Assembly: GCA_024102975.1 (NCBI GenBank)
Contig: JAGFJD010000301.1
Coordinates: 1 to 33,950 of the forward strand
Direction of reading: 5' to 3'
DNA from: Phaeodactylibacter sp.
GTDB taxonomy: Bacteria > Bacteroidota > Bacteroidia > Chitinophagales > Saprospiraceae
DNA length: 33,950 nt
Shown: piece by piece, positions 1-8,177 of the stretch
Layout: every line of letters starts with the position of its first letter
Numbering within the stretch: position 1 is the stretch's first letter
Program-made: the position numbers and the translations under genes
The notes under the pieces: model-generated
What the model was told of the DNA's origin: nothing
Database searches by the model: none
What the model saw: only the letters and a program-made list of their open reading frames with translations

Positions 1-245
1 AGATGGGCGGGAGCGCAGGCGGTGGAGGTGGCGGGGGGGGAGGGGGTGGTGGAGGGGGGGTGGGGGGCGGTTGGGGGGGAGGGGGGTGGGGGGGGGGGGG
101 TGGGGGGAGTGTGGGGGTGGGGGTGAGGGTGAGGGTGAGGTTGAGGTTGAGGTGGAGGTGGAGGTTGAGGTTGAGGTTGAGGTTGAGGTTGAGGTTGAGG
201 TTGAGGTTGAGGTTGAGGTTAAGGTTGAGGTTGAGGTTGAGGCGG
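1..245. repeat. G-rich tract and GAGGTT hexanucleotide microsatellite
   Basis: Bases 1-118 are almost pure G on the plus strand, with short T and C interruptions. From about 122 to 245 the sequence becomes a tandem hexamer of the form GAGGTT, with GAGGGT and GAGGTG variants at its left side, roughly twenty units. It lies just downstream of the stop of the convergent M56 gene. Open frames across it encode only Val-Glu, Arg-Leu or Gly repeats and are not taken as genes. A 7-bp stem with a 9-base loop (244-266) follows and could end the M56 transcript, but it has no T-run. Confidence 0.85.
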
Positions 246-282
246 AGGCGTTTTTGGTTCGCCTCCGGGCCTCAGCCTCACT

Positions 283-2340
283 TTACTTCACGACAACTTT
301 CTCTGCAAACACCCGCTCGCCCTGGCTGATGTGCAGGATATAGCCACCTTTCGGCAGCTTGCCGAGATCGAGTGCCTGGTCGTAAGTGCCTTCGAAGCGG
401 CTAAGGGTTTCGCGGACGGCCTCCTGCCCGTTAGCATCGAGGATGCGGATGGTTGTGGGCGCGGGGGCCGCCTCAAACCGCAGGTAGAGCAAGCCGGTGG
501 TGGGATTGGGCGAAGCCTGGAAGTTGCGCAGTTCCAGGCGTTCTTTCCCCGCCTGGCCGGCCTGGGCGCCTTCCGGTTGGCTGCTGAAGCCGATGACATG
601 GGGCGCGTTCGCGGGCAGTTGCTCTTCCGCTCCGGCAGCCTCCTCCTCCGGCAGGGCGAACTTCACCGGCAGGTTGAACTGTACGTTGGCCAGCTTTCCG
701 CCCTGGCGGCCGGGTATCCAGCGTTCGTCCATCTCGTTCATGAGCTTCACCACGCGGGCCACTTCGGCATCGATGCTCTCGTGGATGCTGCGCGCGATCC
801 TGACGTCCTTCACCCAGCCTTCCTTATCGACGACGAAGCTGGCGACGGCGGTACCCTGGATGCCCGCATTCGCGGCTTCCTTGGGGTATTTGATGTTGTT
901 GTAAATGAACTGGTGCATTTTCTGGTTGGAACACTGCACCTGCTCGCCCATGGAGAGGCCTTCTTTGGCGCAGCCGGGAAAACGGGGCATCTCCTCCACG
1001 ACTTTGAATACTTCTTCCTGGCTTTCGCCAGCCTGGGCTTTTTCCCCGGGCAGGCTGAAGGTAAAGGGCAGGGTCATTTTCAGGGCCACCGGCTCGCCGT
1101 TTTTCAGGGCCGGCGTCCAGTCCGGCATAGCCTGCACGACCGCCAGGGCCGCTTCGTCGCAGCCATAGCCGATGCCTTTCAGCACTTCGGCGCCCTGCAC
1201 GGCACCGTCTTTGGCGATGGTAAACTGTACCAGGACATTGCCTTCCACCTTGGCCGCCCGGGCCGCTTCCGGGTACTTCAGGTTGTTGATCATGAACTCC
1301 ACCAGTTTTTTCTTGGTGCAGGCGCCCTGCGCTTCTTCCGTTTCTTCCGCTTCGCAGCCGGCGAAGAGCGGCATGCGGTCCACATCGCCCCGTTCCGGTT
1401 CCGGGGCTGGCGCTTCGGGTGCCGCCAGGGTGCTGAAAGGGGCGGAAGCTGCCAGGCCGGAACCGGCTGTGCCGGCAGATGCAAAGATCAGTGCCAGGGC
1501 GGGAATCAGGGGCAGGGCCAACAGGTATCGGGTGAGCATATAGCGCCTGGACTTTGTTTTAGTCATCATAACAATTCGCTTTTTCAATTGTGAGTTAATG
1601 AAATGGTTTGCCAGTACAATCGGGGGTCCGGACTGTGATTGACTGAGCAACAAATGGCCATATTGTTTCTTTTTTCCGGTCATCCGGAGTACGGCCGCGT
1701 CGGCCAGGTATTCGTGCACCACGCGCAGGGACCGGCTGAAGAGGTAAATCATGGGGCTGGGCCAGAACAGGACGCTCAGCGCTTCCAGCAGCAGCACATC
1801 AATGCTGTGCCAGCCGTCCATATGGGCCCGCTCGTGGCGTATGATCTTCTTTTCGTCTTCCGGAGCGTAGGGCATCTGCCGGCTCCAGAACAGGTAATGG
1901 AAAAAGGAAAAGGGCGGGTGCCACTCCGCTGTGGCCACCAGGGTGTACCCGTCCTGCCTGCGGCGTTCCGACGCCCGGAACAGGCGCCAAAGCTTGCGCA
2001 GGCCGTAGGCAAACCGCAAACCGGCGGCCGCCACGCCCAGCCAGTATATGGCCAGGAGCGCTTCACGCCAGCCCGGGCCCTGCCCGGAAGCCACGGGCGC
2101 CGCTACCTGCAGGTTTTCCAGGCTCAGGGTGATGGGCTGAAGCGTCACCGCCAGCAGCTCCGGCCGTGCGGCGGGCAACAGCAGCTGCCAGTCGGCCAAA
2201 GGCAGCAACAGCCCCAGCAGCAGGCTGCCCAGGAGGTAGGCCCGGTTGTGGTTAAAAAAGGTGACGCGGCTCAGCAGCCAGGCATACAGGCCGTAAAAGG
2301 CGGCCCAGCAGAGGGTGGTTTGCAGGATGTAAGGGATCAT
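283..2340 (-). CDS. M56 (BlaR1-type) membrane metallopeptidase with two TonB-like domains and a T9SS-type C-terminal domain
   Basis: The 685-residue product starts with hydrophobic helices at about 4-24, 35-55 and 93-112. A zinc-protease HEXXH motif (H169-E-R-A-H173) follows in the cytosolic part, as in BlaR1/MecR1 M56 sensors, and a further membrane helix lies near 270-290. Instead of a beta-lactam sensor domain it has two consecutive TonB C-terminal-like domains at about 330-430 and 445-570, both with the NNLKYP or NNIKYP type motif. The last 80 residues resemble a T9SS type A sorting domain (SPNPTTG start, KGGYILHI and final KVVVK features). The BlaI-type repressor gene lies 98 bp upstream on the same strand, so the pair probably forms a sensor-protease/repressor unit. 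The ligand is unknown. The M56 and BlaI pairing is established for the family; the role of the C-terminal domains is inference. Confidence 0.9.
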   Translation of the reverse strand: MIPYILQTTLCWAAFYGLYAWLLSRVTFFNHNRAYLLGSLLLGLLLPLADWQLLLPAARPELLAVTLQPITLSLENLQVAAPVASGQGPGWREALLAIYWLGVAAAGLRFAYGLRKLWRLFRASERRRQDGYTLVATAEWHPPFSFFHYLFWSRQMPYAPEDEKKIIRHERAHMDGWHSIDVLLLEALSVLFWPSPMIYLFSRSLRVVHEYLADAAVLRMTGKKKQYGHLLLSQSQSGPPIVLANHFINSQLKKRIVMMTKTKSRRYMLTRYLLALPLIPALALIFASAGTAGSGLAASAPFSTLAAPEAPAPEPERGDVDRMPLFAGCEAEETEEAQGACTKKKLVEFMINNLKYPEAARAAKVEGNVLVQFTIAKDGAVQGAEVLKGIGYGCDEAALAVVQAMPDWTPALKNGEPVALKMTLPFTFSLPGEKAQAGESQEEVFKVVEEMPRFPGCAKEGLSMGEQVQCSNQKMHQFIYNNIKYPKEAANAGIQGTAVASFVVDKEGWVKDVRIARSIHESIDAEVARVVKLMNEMDERWIPGRQGGKLANVQFNLPVKFALPEEEAAGAEEQLPANAPHVIGFSSQPEGAQAGQAGKERLELRNFQASPNPTTGLLYLRFEAAPAPTTIRILDANGQEAVRETLSRFEGTYDQALDLGKLPKGGYILHISQGERVFAEKVVVK

Positions 2341-2438
2341 CGGTCTTTATTGTGTAAAAGTGTACGGGGGTAAAGGCGTAAAGGTGCGGGGCAGTGGCGG
2401 GCGGCCCGTCCGGCCCTCATTTTCACCTTTACACCTGA

Positions 2439-2813
2439 CTATTCCTCCTCCTCCAGCCGCTCCAGCAGTTCGTTCAGTTGCTCCAGGCTCAGGTCCTTTT
2501 CCTGCACCAGGAAGGAGACCAGGCGGTTGACAGAGCCTTCGAAGTAATCGCTCACCAGCTTTTTTATGGATTGGCGGCTGTATTCTTCCTTGCTCACGGC
2601 CGGTTCGTAGACGAACGTCCGCCCGTAAGCAGTGTGTTTCAGGAAACCCTTCTTGTCATCCAGGATGCGCACCATGGTGGAGACGGTGCTGTGGGGCGGT
2701 TTCTTCATCCCCAACTCATTTTTCATGTAATTGCGGATGTCGGCCACCGTACAGGGGGCAATCTCCCAGATGATCTGCATGATTTCCTCTTCAGCTTTGG
2801 TGAGCTTGGTCAT
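2439..2813 (-). CDS. BlaI/MecI/CopY-family transcriptional repressor
   Basis: The product is 124 residues when started at the ATG at 2813, giving the usual N-terminus MTKLTKAEEEIMQIIWE. A longer reading from 2861 is possible, but it would start exactly at the -7 box and add 16 atypical residues. The first 75 residues form the winged helix (TVADIRNYM, PHSTVSTMVRILDDKKGF, HTAYGRTFVYEP), followed by the C-terminal dimerisation helices and an acidic tail. This family represses its own gene and that of the linked M56 protease, which cleaves it after a signal. A TGAGG ribosome-binding-like stretch lies just upstream. A promoter with an embedded dyad at 2861-2891 supports autoregulation. Confidence 0.93.
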   Translation of the reverse strand: MTKLTKAEEEIMQIIWEIAPCTVADIRNYMKNELGMKKPPHSTVSTMVRILDDKKGFLKHTAYGRTFVYEPAVSKEEYSRQSIKKLVSDYFEGSVNRLVSFLVQEKDLSLEQLNELLERLEEEE

Positions 2814-2860
2814 ATGCCTCAGTTGTGATGTTTTAAAAAGCCGGGTGTTTCTTACAGGCA

Positions 2861-2891
2861 CAAATATATAACGTGTTTTTTAGTTAAACAA
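2861..2891 (-). promoter_or_regulatory. blaI-type gene promoter with operator in the spacer
   Basis: Read on the minus strand there is a TTG (2891-2889), exactly 20 bases, then TATATTTG (2868-2861), a perfect match to the Bacteroidota -7 consensus TAnnTTTG. The spacer contains TAAC-N10-GTTA (2869-2886), a dyad filling almost the whole space between the two promoter boxes. That is the expected position for a repressor site, and BlaI is the obvious candidate. The promoter match is seen directly; the operator role is inferred. Confidence 0.7.
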
Positions 2892-2905
2892 TGTTTTTGC
2901 CGACA

Positions 2906-2925
2906 TTTAACTAAAAAATACGTTA
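2906..2925. promoter_or_regulatory. Second BlaI-like operator dyad
   Basis: A second TAAC-N10-GTTA dyad lies at 2908-2925. The 19-base segment 2906-2924 is the reverse complement of 2870-2888 with a single mismatch and a 17-base gap, so the two dyads form one large inverted repeat. Paired operators upstream of blaI-type genes are common in the family. The spacing suggests two dimers binding next to each other. Confidence 0.55.
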
Positions 2926-3213
2926 TTGCTGTTTTTTACCCCATCGGTTGATCCTCCTGATAAAAGGTGGGGTTGTGAAAAAAGTATAGTTGGACAGGAT
3001 TGACAAGATTTTCAGGATTCGACCTTCTCCCAACCCCTGCATCTTGTAAATCCTGTTAATCCTGTCTACTTTCGACCTTCTCCCAACCCCTGCATCCTGT
3101 AAATCCTGTTCACCCTGTGAAGTATAGCAGGCTACTTCACAGGGTAAATCCTGTCTTTGATTTGTATTTTTGCTCAGCCCTTGCCATCTTGCGCCTGTTT
3201 GAGAAGAATATAT
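2926..3213. repeat. Intergenic repeat region: two 40-bp direct repeats and a 13-bp hairpin
   Basis: The gap between the blaI promoter and the TPR-VWA gene holds two 40-bp direct repeats (3018-3057 and 3071-3110) that differ at one base. They sit among AATCCTGT-type words of the kind scattered through many Bacteroidota intergenic regions. A perfect 13-bp stem with an 8-base loop follows (3112-3124 pairs with 3133-3145). No gene is supported here; the long minus-strand open frame across 2923-4836 is antisense to the TPR-VWA gene. Confidence 0.75.
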
Positions 3214-4614
3214 ATGAGCAGACGGATAACAGCATTTTTCCCATGGACATTGTGGCTTTCCCTGGCCGTTCTTTCCCTCTCCACTCCGGGCGGCCACAAG
3301 GCAGCATTCAGGGCCCACTACAAGGGCATGTTGCTCTACGGCGAGGGCCATTACCAGCGGGCCGTCGGGCAATTTGAGCGCGCCTACGGCATCCTTCCCG
3401 GCAACTACAACTTCGGGCTCTCCCTGGCAGTGGCCCTCAGCCAGGCCGGGCGGGCCGCCGAAGGGTTGAACATCCTGGACAGGTCTGGCCGGTTGCTCAA
3501 CGCCAGGGACCCGGAATACGGCCAGAAGCTGGCTTACCAGCAGTTCTTCCGCGGCATGATCATGATGTACGACGGGCGCTACGGCGACGCCATCGGCCCG
3601 ATCAGGGAAAGTATCGAGCTTCAGCGGGCTGTCGGCGAGCCCAAGCTGCTGAGCATATACAACAATGCCCTGGGTTACGCCATCCTGCTGAACCAGGGCG
3701 GCGGCAGCCATGCCCGGGATACCCTCGGGAAGCACTACCACGTCCACAAGCGGGACCTGCTGCGCGCATTCGGCTATTTCGACCGCGCGCTGACCTATGA
3801 CCCCGGCAACAGCGCGGCCCTGTACAACTACTTCCTCGTCCGGGACACGCTGGGCATGGAGGCGCTGGAGGACTTTTTCGACAAACGCGACACTGCCGCC
3901 CTTGCCGAAGGCCGGGCCTTGCCCGGGAACAGCGGCCGGGCGCTGCAATTCGCCGAATACGACGAGTTGTTGCTGCTGCTCGACATTTCCGGCTCCATGG
4001 TCATGGAGCAGGTGCCCTGCATGGGAACGACCCGCTTCGACGTGATGCAGGAAACCGCCCTCCTGGTGCTCGACAGCCTCCCGCCGCATACCCGGCTCGG
4101 CCTGGCGACCATCGACGGCGACTGCGGCACCGAACCCGTCGCCTGGGAGCCCGTCGGGCGGCTTAGCCGTTACGATATGCGCTACCGCCTCCGCTTCCTG
4201 GTGCCCAACGGCACCACGCCCCTCCTGGAAAGGCTCCGGTATTGCCCGGAGCTCTTCCTCGACGCCGACAGCACCCGCAAAGCGATCTTCCTCATCAGCG
4301 ACGGGGCCAACATCTGCCGGATGGGCGGGGAGGATGTGTGCGACTGGGCCGAAGAAATGGCCAGCCGAAACATTACCGTCAATATACTGACCTTCCTCGG
4401 CACCAGCTCCGACAATACGAATGCCTTTGCCGAGTACGGATGCCTGGCCGACATCACCGGCGGGCAGATCCTGTATATGGACAATTACCGCTGCAGCTAT
4501 GAATACTACGGAAACAGCCTGATCGAAAGCTGCCAGCCCAAAATTCCCGGCCTGCGGCGGGTGCAATGCTGGGGGCCCGCAGTGAAAGAACTGTGGGCTG
4601 TGGTAGTGGAGTAA
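3214..4614 (+). CDS. Secreted TPR and von Willebrand factor A domain protein
   Basis: From the ATG at 3214 the product has 466 residues and begins with a signal-like segment (MSRRITAFFPWTLWLSLAVL), which decides this start over the open frame beginning at 3157. Residues about 30-240 contain TPR-like helical repeats (YKGMLLYGEGHYQRAVGQFE, AFGYFDRALTYDPGNSAALY). Residues about 250-410 form a VWA domain with a complete MIDAS motif D257-I-S-G-S261 and a later LISDGANIC strand. VWA domains bind metal-dependent ligands, and TPRs mediate protein contacts, so an envelope scaffold role is likely. The C-terminus is Cys-containing and shows no T9SS domain. No operon partner is evident. Confidence 0.85.
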   Translation: MSRRITAFFPWTLWLSLAVLSLSTPGGHKAAFRAHYKGMLLYGEGHYQRAVGQFERAYGILPGNYNFGLSLAVALSQAGRAAEGLNILDRSGRLLNARDPEYGQKLAYQQFFRGMIMMYDGRYGDAIGPIRESIELQRAVGEPKLLSIYNNALGYAILLNQGGGSHARDTLGKHYHVHKRDLLRAFGYFDRALTYDPGNSAALYNYFLVRDTLGMEALEDFFDKRDTAALAEGRALPGNSGRALQFAEYDELLLLLDISGSMVMEQVPCMGTTRFDVMQETALLVLDSLPPHTRLGLATIDGDCGTEPVAWEPVGRLSRYDMRYRLRFLVPNGTTPLLERLRYCPELFLDADSTRKAIFLISDGANICRMGGEDVCDWAEEMASRNITVNILTFLGTSSDNTNAFAEYGCLADITGGQILYMDNYRCSYEYYGNSLIESCQPKIPGLRRVQCWGPAVKELWAVVVE

Positions 4615-5060
4615 GCTAGTGACAATTATCACTCCGCCGATGACAATTATCATTGTAATCCCCTCCCGTCCTTGCCTAAATTTATATATACCTAACCCAT
4701 ATTTACAATATTCGAAGGAATAGGGCATTTTTGTTGTTAAGAACGGGGCCTGGCCTTGATAGTCGCAAAAAAAAGATTTATTTTGTGTAACGGTTAGTAA
4801 ATACCTAATCTCACAGTACGAACGGCCTAAGTTCAAATTGTACTATTCCATCCTCACGATTTAGTGCTACAGGTAGGTAATATTTGCCTGTAACTGCATT
4901 TACTGGAGTTACAATCACTTTGCTGACAATGACATCCGGCAAACCGCTTTGATGCAATGCGGGTACAAACCGGTTTAAGATTATGTTTTTCACCCGGCGT
5001 GAAAAGCAACGAGGCTCAAATTGTATTTCATAAACAGACAATCAACAAAATTCAACCAAA
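4615..5060. other. AT-rich intergenic region with one doubtful small ORF
   Basis: This 446-bp gap is clearly richer in A and T than its flanks. It contains a direct repeat of a GACAATTATCA-like word (4620-4631 and 4641-4652). A minus-strand frame (4811-5041, 76 codons, TTG start) reads as a plausible globular protein but has no recognised motif, and no clear promoter was seen. No RNA gene was recognised. Confidence 0.5.
4811..5041 (-). CDS. Doubtful small hypothetical protein
   Basis: The 76-residue frame would start with TTG at 5041, only 19 bp from the divergent start at 5061. Its composition is balanced (mixed hydrophobic and charged, no low complexity), with a stretch LPDVIVSKVIVTPVNAVTG that could form beta strands. 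I recognise no family. The absence of an ATG and of a visible ribosome-binding site argues against it. It could be a remnant of transferred DNA, since its base composition differs from the neighbours. Confidence 0.25.
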   Translation of the reverse strand: MSVYEIQFEPRCFSRRVKNIILNRFVPALHQSGLPDVIVSKVIVTPVNAVTGKYYLPVALNREDGIVQFELRPFVL

Positions 5061-5450
5061 ATGACGTCCCTGACCACCACGTACAATCCCATCAACGAAA
5101 GGCAACTACTCAGCAGCTTGCGGGATGAATTGGCGCTTTATCAGGAGGAAAGCCGCTTTTTCCATAAAATACTGCGCAAAGCCCTCCTCTCCGGCAAAGG
5201 TGCCCACGACAAGATCGAAAGCCTGATCAGCCGCCTGGCTGCCTACCGCCAGGAAACCCTGCCCGGCCTGCAGAAAGCCCTGCGATCCCTCGACGCCCAG
5301 AATTCGAACAGCACGACCGCCGACCGGGGGCTGAGCCAGGTGTCCCTCTTTTCCGAAGGCATGGAGGAAGCCCGCCGCAGGCTCAACCTCATCAAGCGGG
5401 AGGCCTTCCGGGAACTGAGCTCCGATTTCATCCTCACCCCCATCTGGTAA
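5061..5450 (+). CDS. Small helical hypothetical protein
   Basis: The 129-residue product is rich in Leu, Glu, Arg and Lys and is predicted to be mostly helical. Long heptad-like segments occur at about 12-75 (ERQLLSSLRDELALYQEESR and on) and 95-118 (EEARRRLNLIKREAFREL). No signal peptide or membrane segment is present, so it should be cytoplasmic. Codon use and GC-rich third positions match the surrounding core genes, and a strong terminator follows 29 bp after the stop, which supports a real gene. I do not recognise a named family; coiled-coil mediated oligomerisation is the only functional inference. Confidence 0.7.
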   Translation: MTSLTTTYNPINERQLLSSLRDELALYQEESRFFHKILRKALLSGKGAHDKIESLISRLAAYRQETLPGLQKALRSLDAQNSNSTTADRGLSQVSLFSEGMEEARRRLNLIKREAFRELSSDFILTPIW

Positions 5451-5478
5451 TGGCAAACGCCCGGAGATTCGTTCCCAT

Positions 5479-5524
5479 GAAATGAAAAAGCCCCGGAGCA
5501 AACCCTCCGGGGCTTTTTCATTTC
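5479..5524. terminator. Strong bidirectional rho-independent-type terminator
   Basis: A perfect 20-bp inverted repeat (5479-5498 with 5505-5524) has a 6-base loop. The GC core CCCCGGAG is flanked by A-run and T-run sides, so it works as a terminator in both directions. It ends the small helical gene and insulates the peptidase gene downstream. Confidence 0.9.
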
Positions 5525-5627
5525 AACTTTCCGAAGCCATGCCCGGAACGGCAGGCAGGTTTTAGGATACCGTAATTTTTCCTAATTTCGTGGGTTCAAT
5601 CACTCAATCACTCATTTTATACCCGAT

Positions 5628-7916
5628 ATGAAACGAATTACTTTGATCGCCCTGGCCATAGCCACCATTTGGGGCACAGGGCTCTCCCAACAGAACATCA
5701 CCCTGGAAGCCATCTGGAAAAACTACGAATTTTTCCCCCGTTCGGTGCCGGGCTTTAACTTCCTGAAGGACGGCAAACACTACACCCGCCTGGAAGACAA
5801 TAAAATACAGCAGTACGACCTCACCACCGGCACCCTGGTCGCTACGATCTTCAACCCGGCTGCCACAGAAGGCGACAGCGGGTTCGATGGCAGTGTGGAC
5901 GGATACACCTTCAGCGAAGACGAAAATAAGATCCTCATCGAGAGCGGCACAGAGCCCATTTACCGGCGGTCGTCCCGCGCCAACTTTTTCGTGTATGACC
6001 GCTCCACCCGGAAGCTGACAAGACTCTTCGACGGCGGCAAGCAGCTCTACGCCACCTTCAACCCCCGGGCCGACAAGGTCGCTTTCGTATTTGAGAACAA
6101 CCTGTACCTCCGGGACCTGGCCACCGGCAACCTGGCCCAGCTCACCGAAGACGGAGAGCAGAACAAGATCATCAACGGCGCTACCGACTGGGTGTACGAA
6201 GAGGAACTGTCGTTCGCCCAGGCGTTCTCCTGGTCGCCCGACGGGCAACACATCGCCTCCTACCGCTTCGATGAGAGCGGGGTGAAACAGTTTACCATGA
6301 CCAACTACCACGACGAGCTCTACCCGGAGTACTACACCTTCAAATACCCGAAGGTGGGAGAAGCCAATTCCAAAGTTGACATCTTCGTTTACAACCTGGA
6401 AAGCGGCAAAGCGGTAAAGGCCGACCTGGGCACGGAGCAGGACATTTATATCCCCCGCGTCAAATGGGCCGGCCCCGGACAACTTTGCATCTACCGCCTC
6501 AACCGCCACCAGAACGAGCTGGAGCTGCTGCTGGCCGACCCGGAAACCGGCAAAACCAGCCGCCTGCTGTACGAGAAGAACAAATACTACATCTCCGAAG
6601 AGCTGTACGACGACCTGGTCTTCCTGGAAGCCAGCAAACAGTTCGTCTGGGCCAGCGAAAAGGACGGATGGAAACACCTCTATCTTTATGATATGAACGG
6701 CAAAGAGGTGCGCCAGCTCACCAAAGGGCAATGGGAGGTGGACGCCTTCTACGGCGTGGACGAAAAGAACGGGCGCCTGTACTACCAGGCGGCTGAAAAA
6801 TCGCCTCTGGAGCGGCAGATATACAGCATCGGCCTGGACGGCAAGGACAAACAGGTGCTGGCCGGCGCTGCAGGCTGGAACGCTGCCCAGTTCAGCAGCA
6901 CCTACGATTACTACGTCGTGACCCACTCTACCGCCAACAGCCCGGCGTCCTACACCGTCTACGACCGCAAAGGCAAGCCGCTGCGGGTGATCGAGGAAAA
7001 CCGCCAGATGAAGGAAAAGATGCAGGCCTACGGCGTACAACCGGTGGAGTTCTTCCGTTTCACGACCGGCGACGGCGTGGAGCTGAACGGCTGGATGATC
7101 AATCCCCGGGACTTTAAAGAAAACCGCCGCTACCCGGTGCTGATGACCCAGTATGGCGGCCCGGGCAGCCAGGAAGCCGTCGACCACTGGCTGGGCCTCG
7201 ATTACTGGTGGTACCAGATGCTGGCCCAGGAGGGCTACGTGGTGGCCTGCGTGGACAACCGCGGCACCGGCGGGCGCGGCGAGGAATTCAAAAAAATGAC
7301 CTACATGCAGCTGGGCCACTACGAAACCATCGACCAGGTCGAGGCGGCCCGCTACCTGGGCAAACTGCCGTATACGGACCCCGCCCGGATCGCCATCTTC
7401 GGCTGGAGCTACGGCGGCTATATGTCGTCCCTCTGTATCCTCAAGGGCAACGACGTGTTCAGGGCCGCCATCGCCGTCGCCCCGGTGACCAACTGGAAGT
7501 GGTATGACACCATCTATACCGAACGCTTCATGCGTACCTACAAGGAGAACGAGGACGGATACCGGAACAACTCCCCGGTTTATTTCGCCGACCGCCTGAA
7601 GGGCGACTACCTGCTCGTCCACGGCATGGGCGACGACAACGTGCACTTCCAGCATACCGCCGAGATGGCCAACGCCCTCATTGCCGCCAACAAGCAGTTT
7701 GAGACCTATTTTTACCCCAACCGCAACCACGGCATCTACGGCGGAAACACCCGCCTGCACCTGTATACCAAAATGACCGGATTCCTGAAGGAGAGCATCG
7801 GCCCCGGGCAGGAAAGGCCGGAAAAGGGGCGGGAGGTAAGCCCGGCCAAAAAGGAGTACCTGAAATCGGGAAAACAAAAAGATAAACCGGCGCTCTCGCC
7901 GGCGATAAAGCAGTAA
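5628..7916 (+). CDS. Dipeptidyl-peptidase IV (S9B serine peptidase)
   Basis: The 762-residue product has a signal peptide (MKRITLIALAIATIWGTGLS), an eight-bladed propeller-like N-domain and a C-terminal alpha/beta-hydrolase domain. The DPP4 double-Glu motif (WVYEEELS) binds the substrate amino terminus. The catalytic triad is visible: Ser594 in GWSYGGY, Asp669/Asp670 in GMGDDNVHF and His701 in NRNHGI, with spacing like that of known DPP4 enzymes. It should release X-Pro or X-Ala dipeptides from peptide N-termini in the periplasm or outside. A Lys/Pro-rich tail of about 40 residues extends beyond the usual end. The start ATG lies next to a TAATTTCG -7-like box (5583-5590). No operon partner is visible. 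Confidence 0.95.
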   Translation: MKRITLIALAIATIWGTGLSQQNITLEAIWKNYEFFPRSVPGFNFLKDGKHYTRLEDNKIQQYDLTTGTLVATIFNPAATEGDSGFDGSVDGYTFSEDENKILIESGTEPIYRRSSRANFFVYDRSTRKLTRLFDGGKQLYATFNPRADKVAFVFENNLYLRDLATGNLAQLTEDGEQNKIINGATDWVYEEELSFAQAFSWSPDGQHIASYRFDESGVKQFTMTNYHDELYPEYYTFKYPKVGEANSKVDIFVYNLESGKAVKADLGTEQDIYIPRVKWAGPGQLCIYRLNRHQNELELLLADPETGKTSRLLYEKNKYYISEELYDDLVFLEASKQFVWASEKDGWKHLYLYDMNGKEVRQLTKGQWEVDAFYGVDEKNGRLYYQAAEKSPLERQIYSIGLDGKDKQVLAGAAGWNAAQFSSTYDYYVVTHSTANSPASYTVYDRKGKPLRVIEENRQMKEKMQAYGVQPVEFFRFTTGDGVELNGWMINPRDFKENRRYPVLMTQYGGPGSQEAVDHWLGLDYWWYQMLAQEGYVVACVDNRGTGGRGEEFKKMTYMQLGHYETIDQVEAARYLGKLPYTDPARIAIFGWSYGGYMSSLCILKGNDVFRAAIAVAPVTNWKWYDTIYTERFMRTYKENEDGYRNNSPVYFADRLKGDYLLVHGMGDDNVHFQHTAEMANALIAANKQFETYFYPNRNHGIYGGNTRLHLYTKMTGFLKESIGPGQERPEKGREVSPAKKEYLKSGKQKDKPALSPAIKQ

Positions 7917-8177
7917 GCTATTGGAGGGTGTTCGGCGTTTTTACCCGGCCGAGGCACGAGGACGGGCGGTGTTCGCAACCATGCTACTGGACATTTTTTG
8001 GACACAGAGCACGCCGACCTGCCTGCCGCGAGGCGCGGCCTTGCAGGCAGGGAAGGCACAGAGATGCACAGAGGCTTGATTATCAACGGAAAACCTTCGC
8101 GCCTTTGCGCCTCCGCGTACGGAAAAAATGCTGCGGACTATTGTTAACCTCGTGCCAAAAACATAATGGATTAGGCC
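7917..8177. repeat. Dispersed repeat words between DPP4 and ybjQ-type genes
   Basis: The gap contains CTACTGGACATTT (7984-7996), a stem CCTGCCTG/CAGGCAGG around 8019-8051, direct copies of GCACAGAG-like words, a CGCGCCTTTGCGCCTCCGCG stretch (8098-8117), and ATGCTGCGGACTATTGTT (8128-8145). The first and last words recur at 14455-14516. None of this codes. Confidence 0.6.

Noticed and set aside
3..343. Two plus-strand open frames with Gly, Arg-Leu or Val-Glu repeats
   Set aside because: They are translations of the G-rich and GAGGTT repeat tract and carry no domain signal.
2923..4836. 637-codon minus-strand open frame
   Set aside because: It is antisense to the TPR-VWA gene, whose VWA motif and signal peptide are clear; the long frame results from GC-rich codon bias.
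5604..7877. 757-codon minus-strand open frame
   Set aside because: Antisense shadow of the dipeptidyl-peptidase gene, which has an intact catalytic triad.
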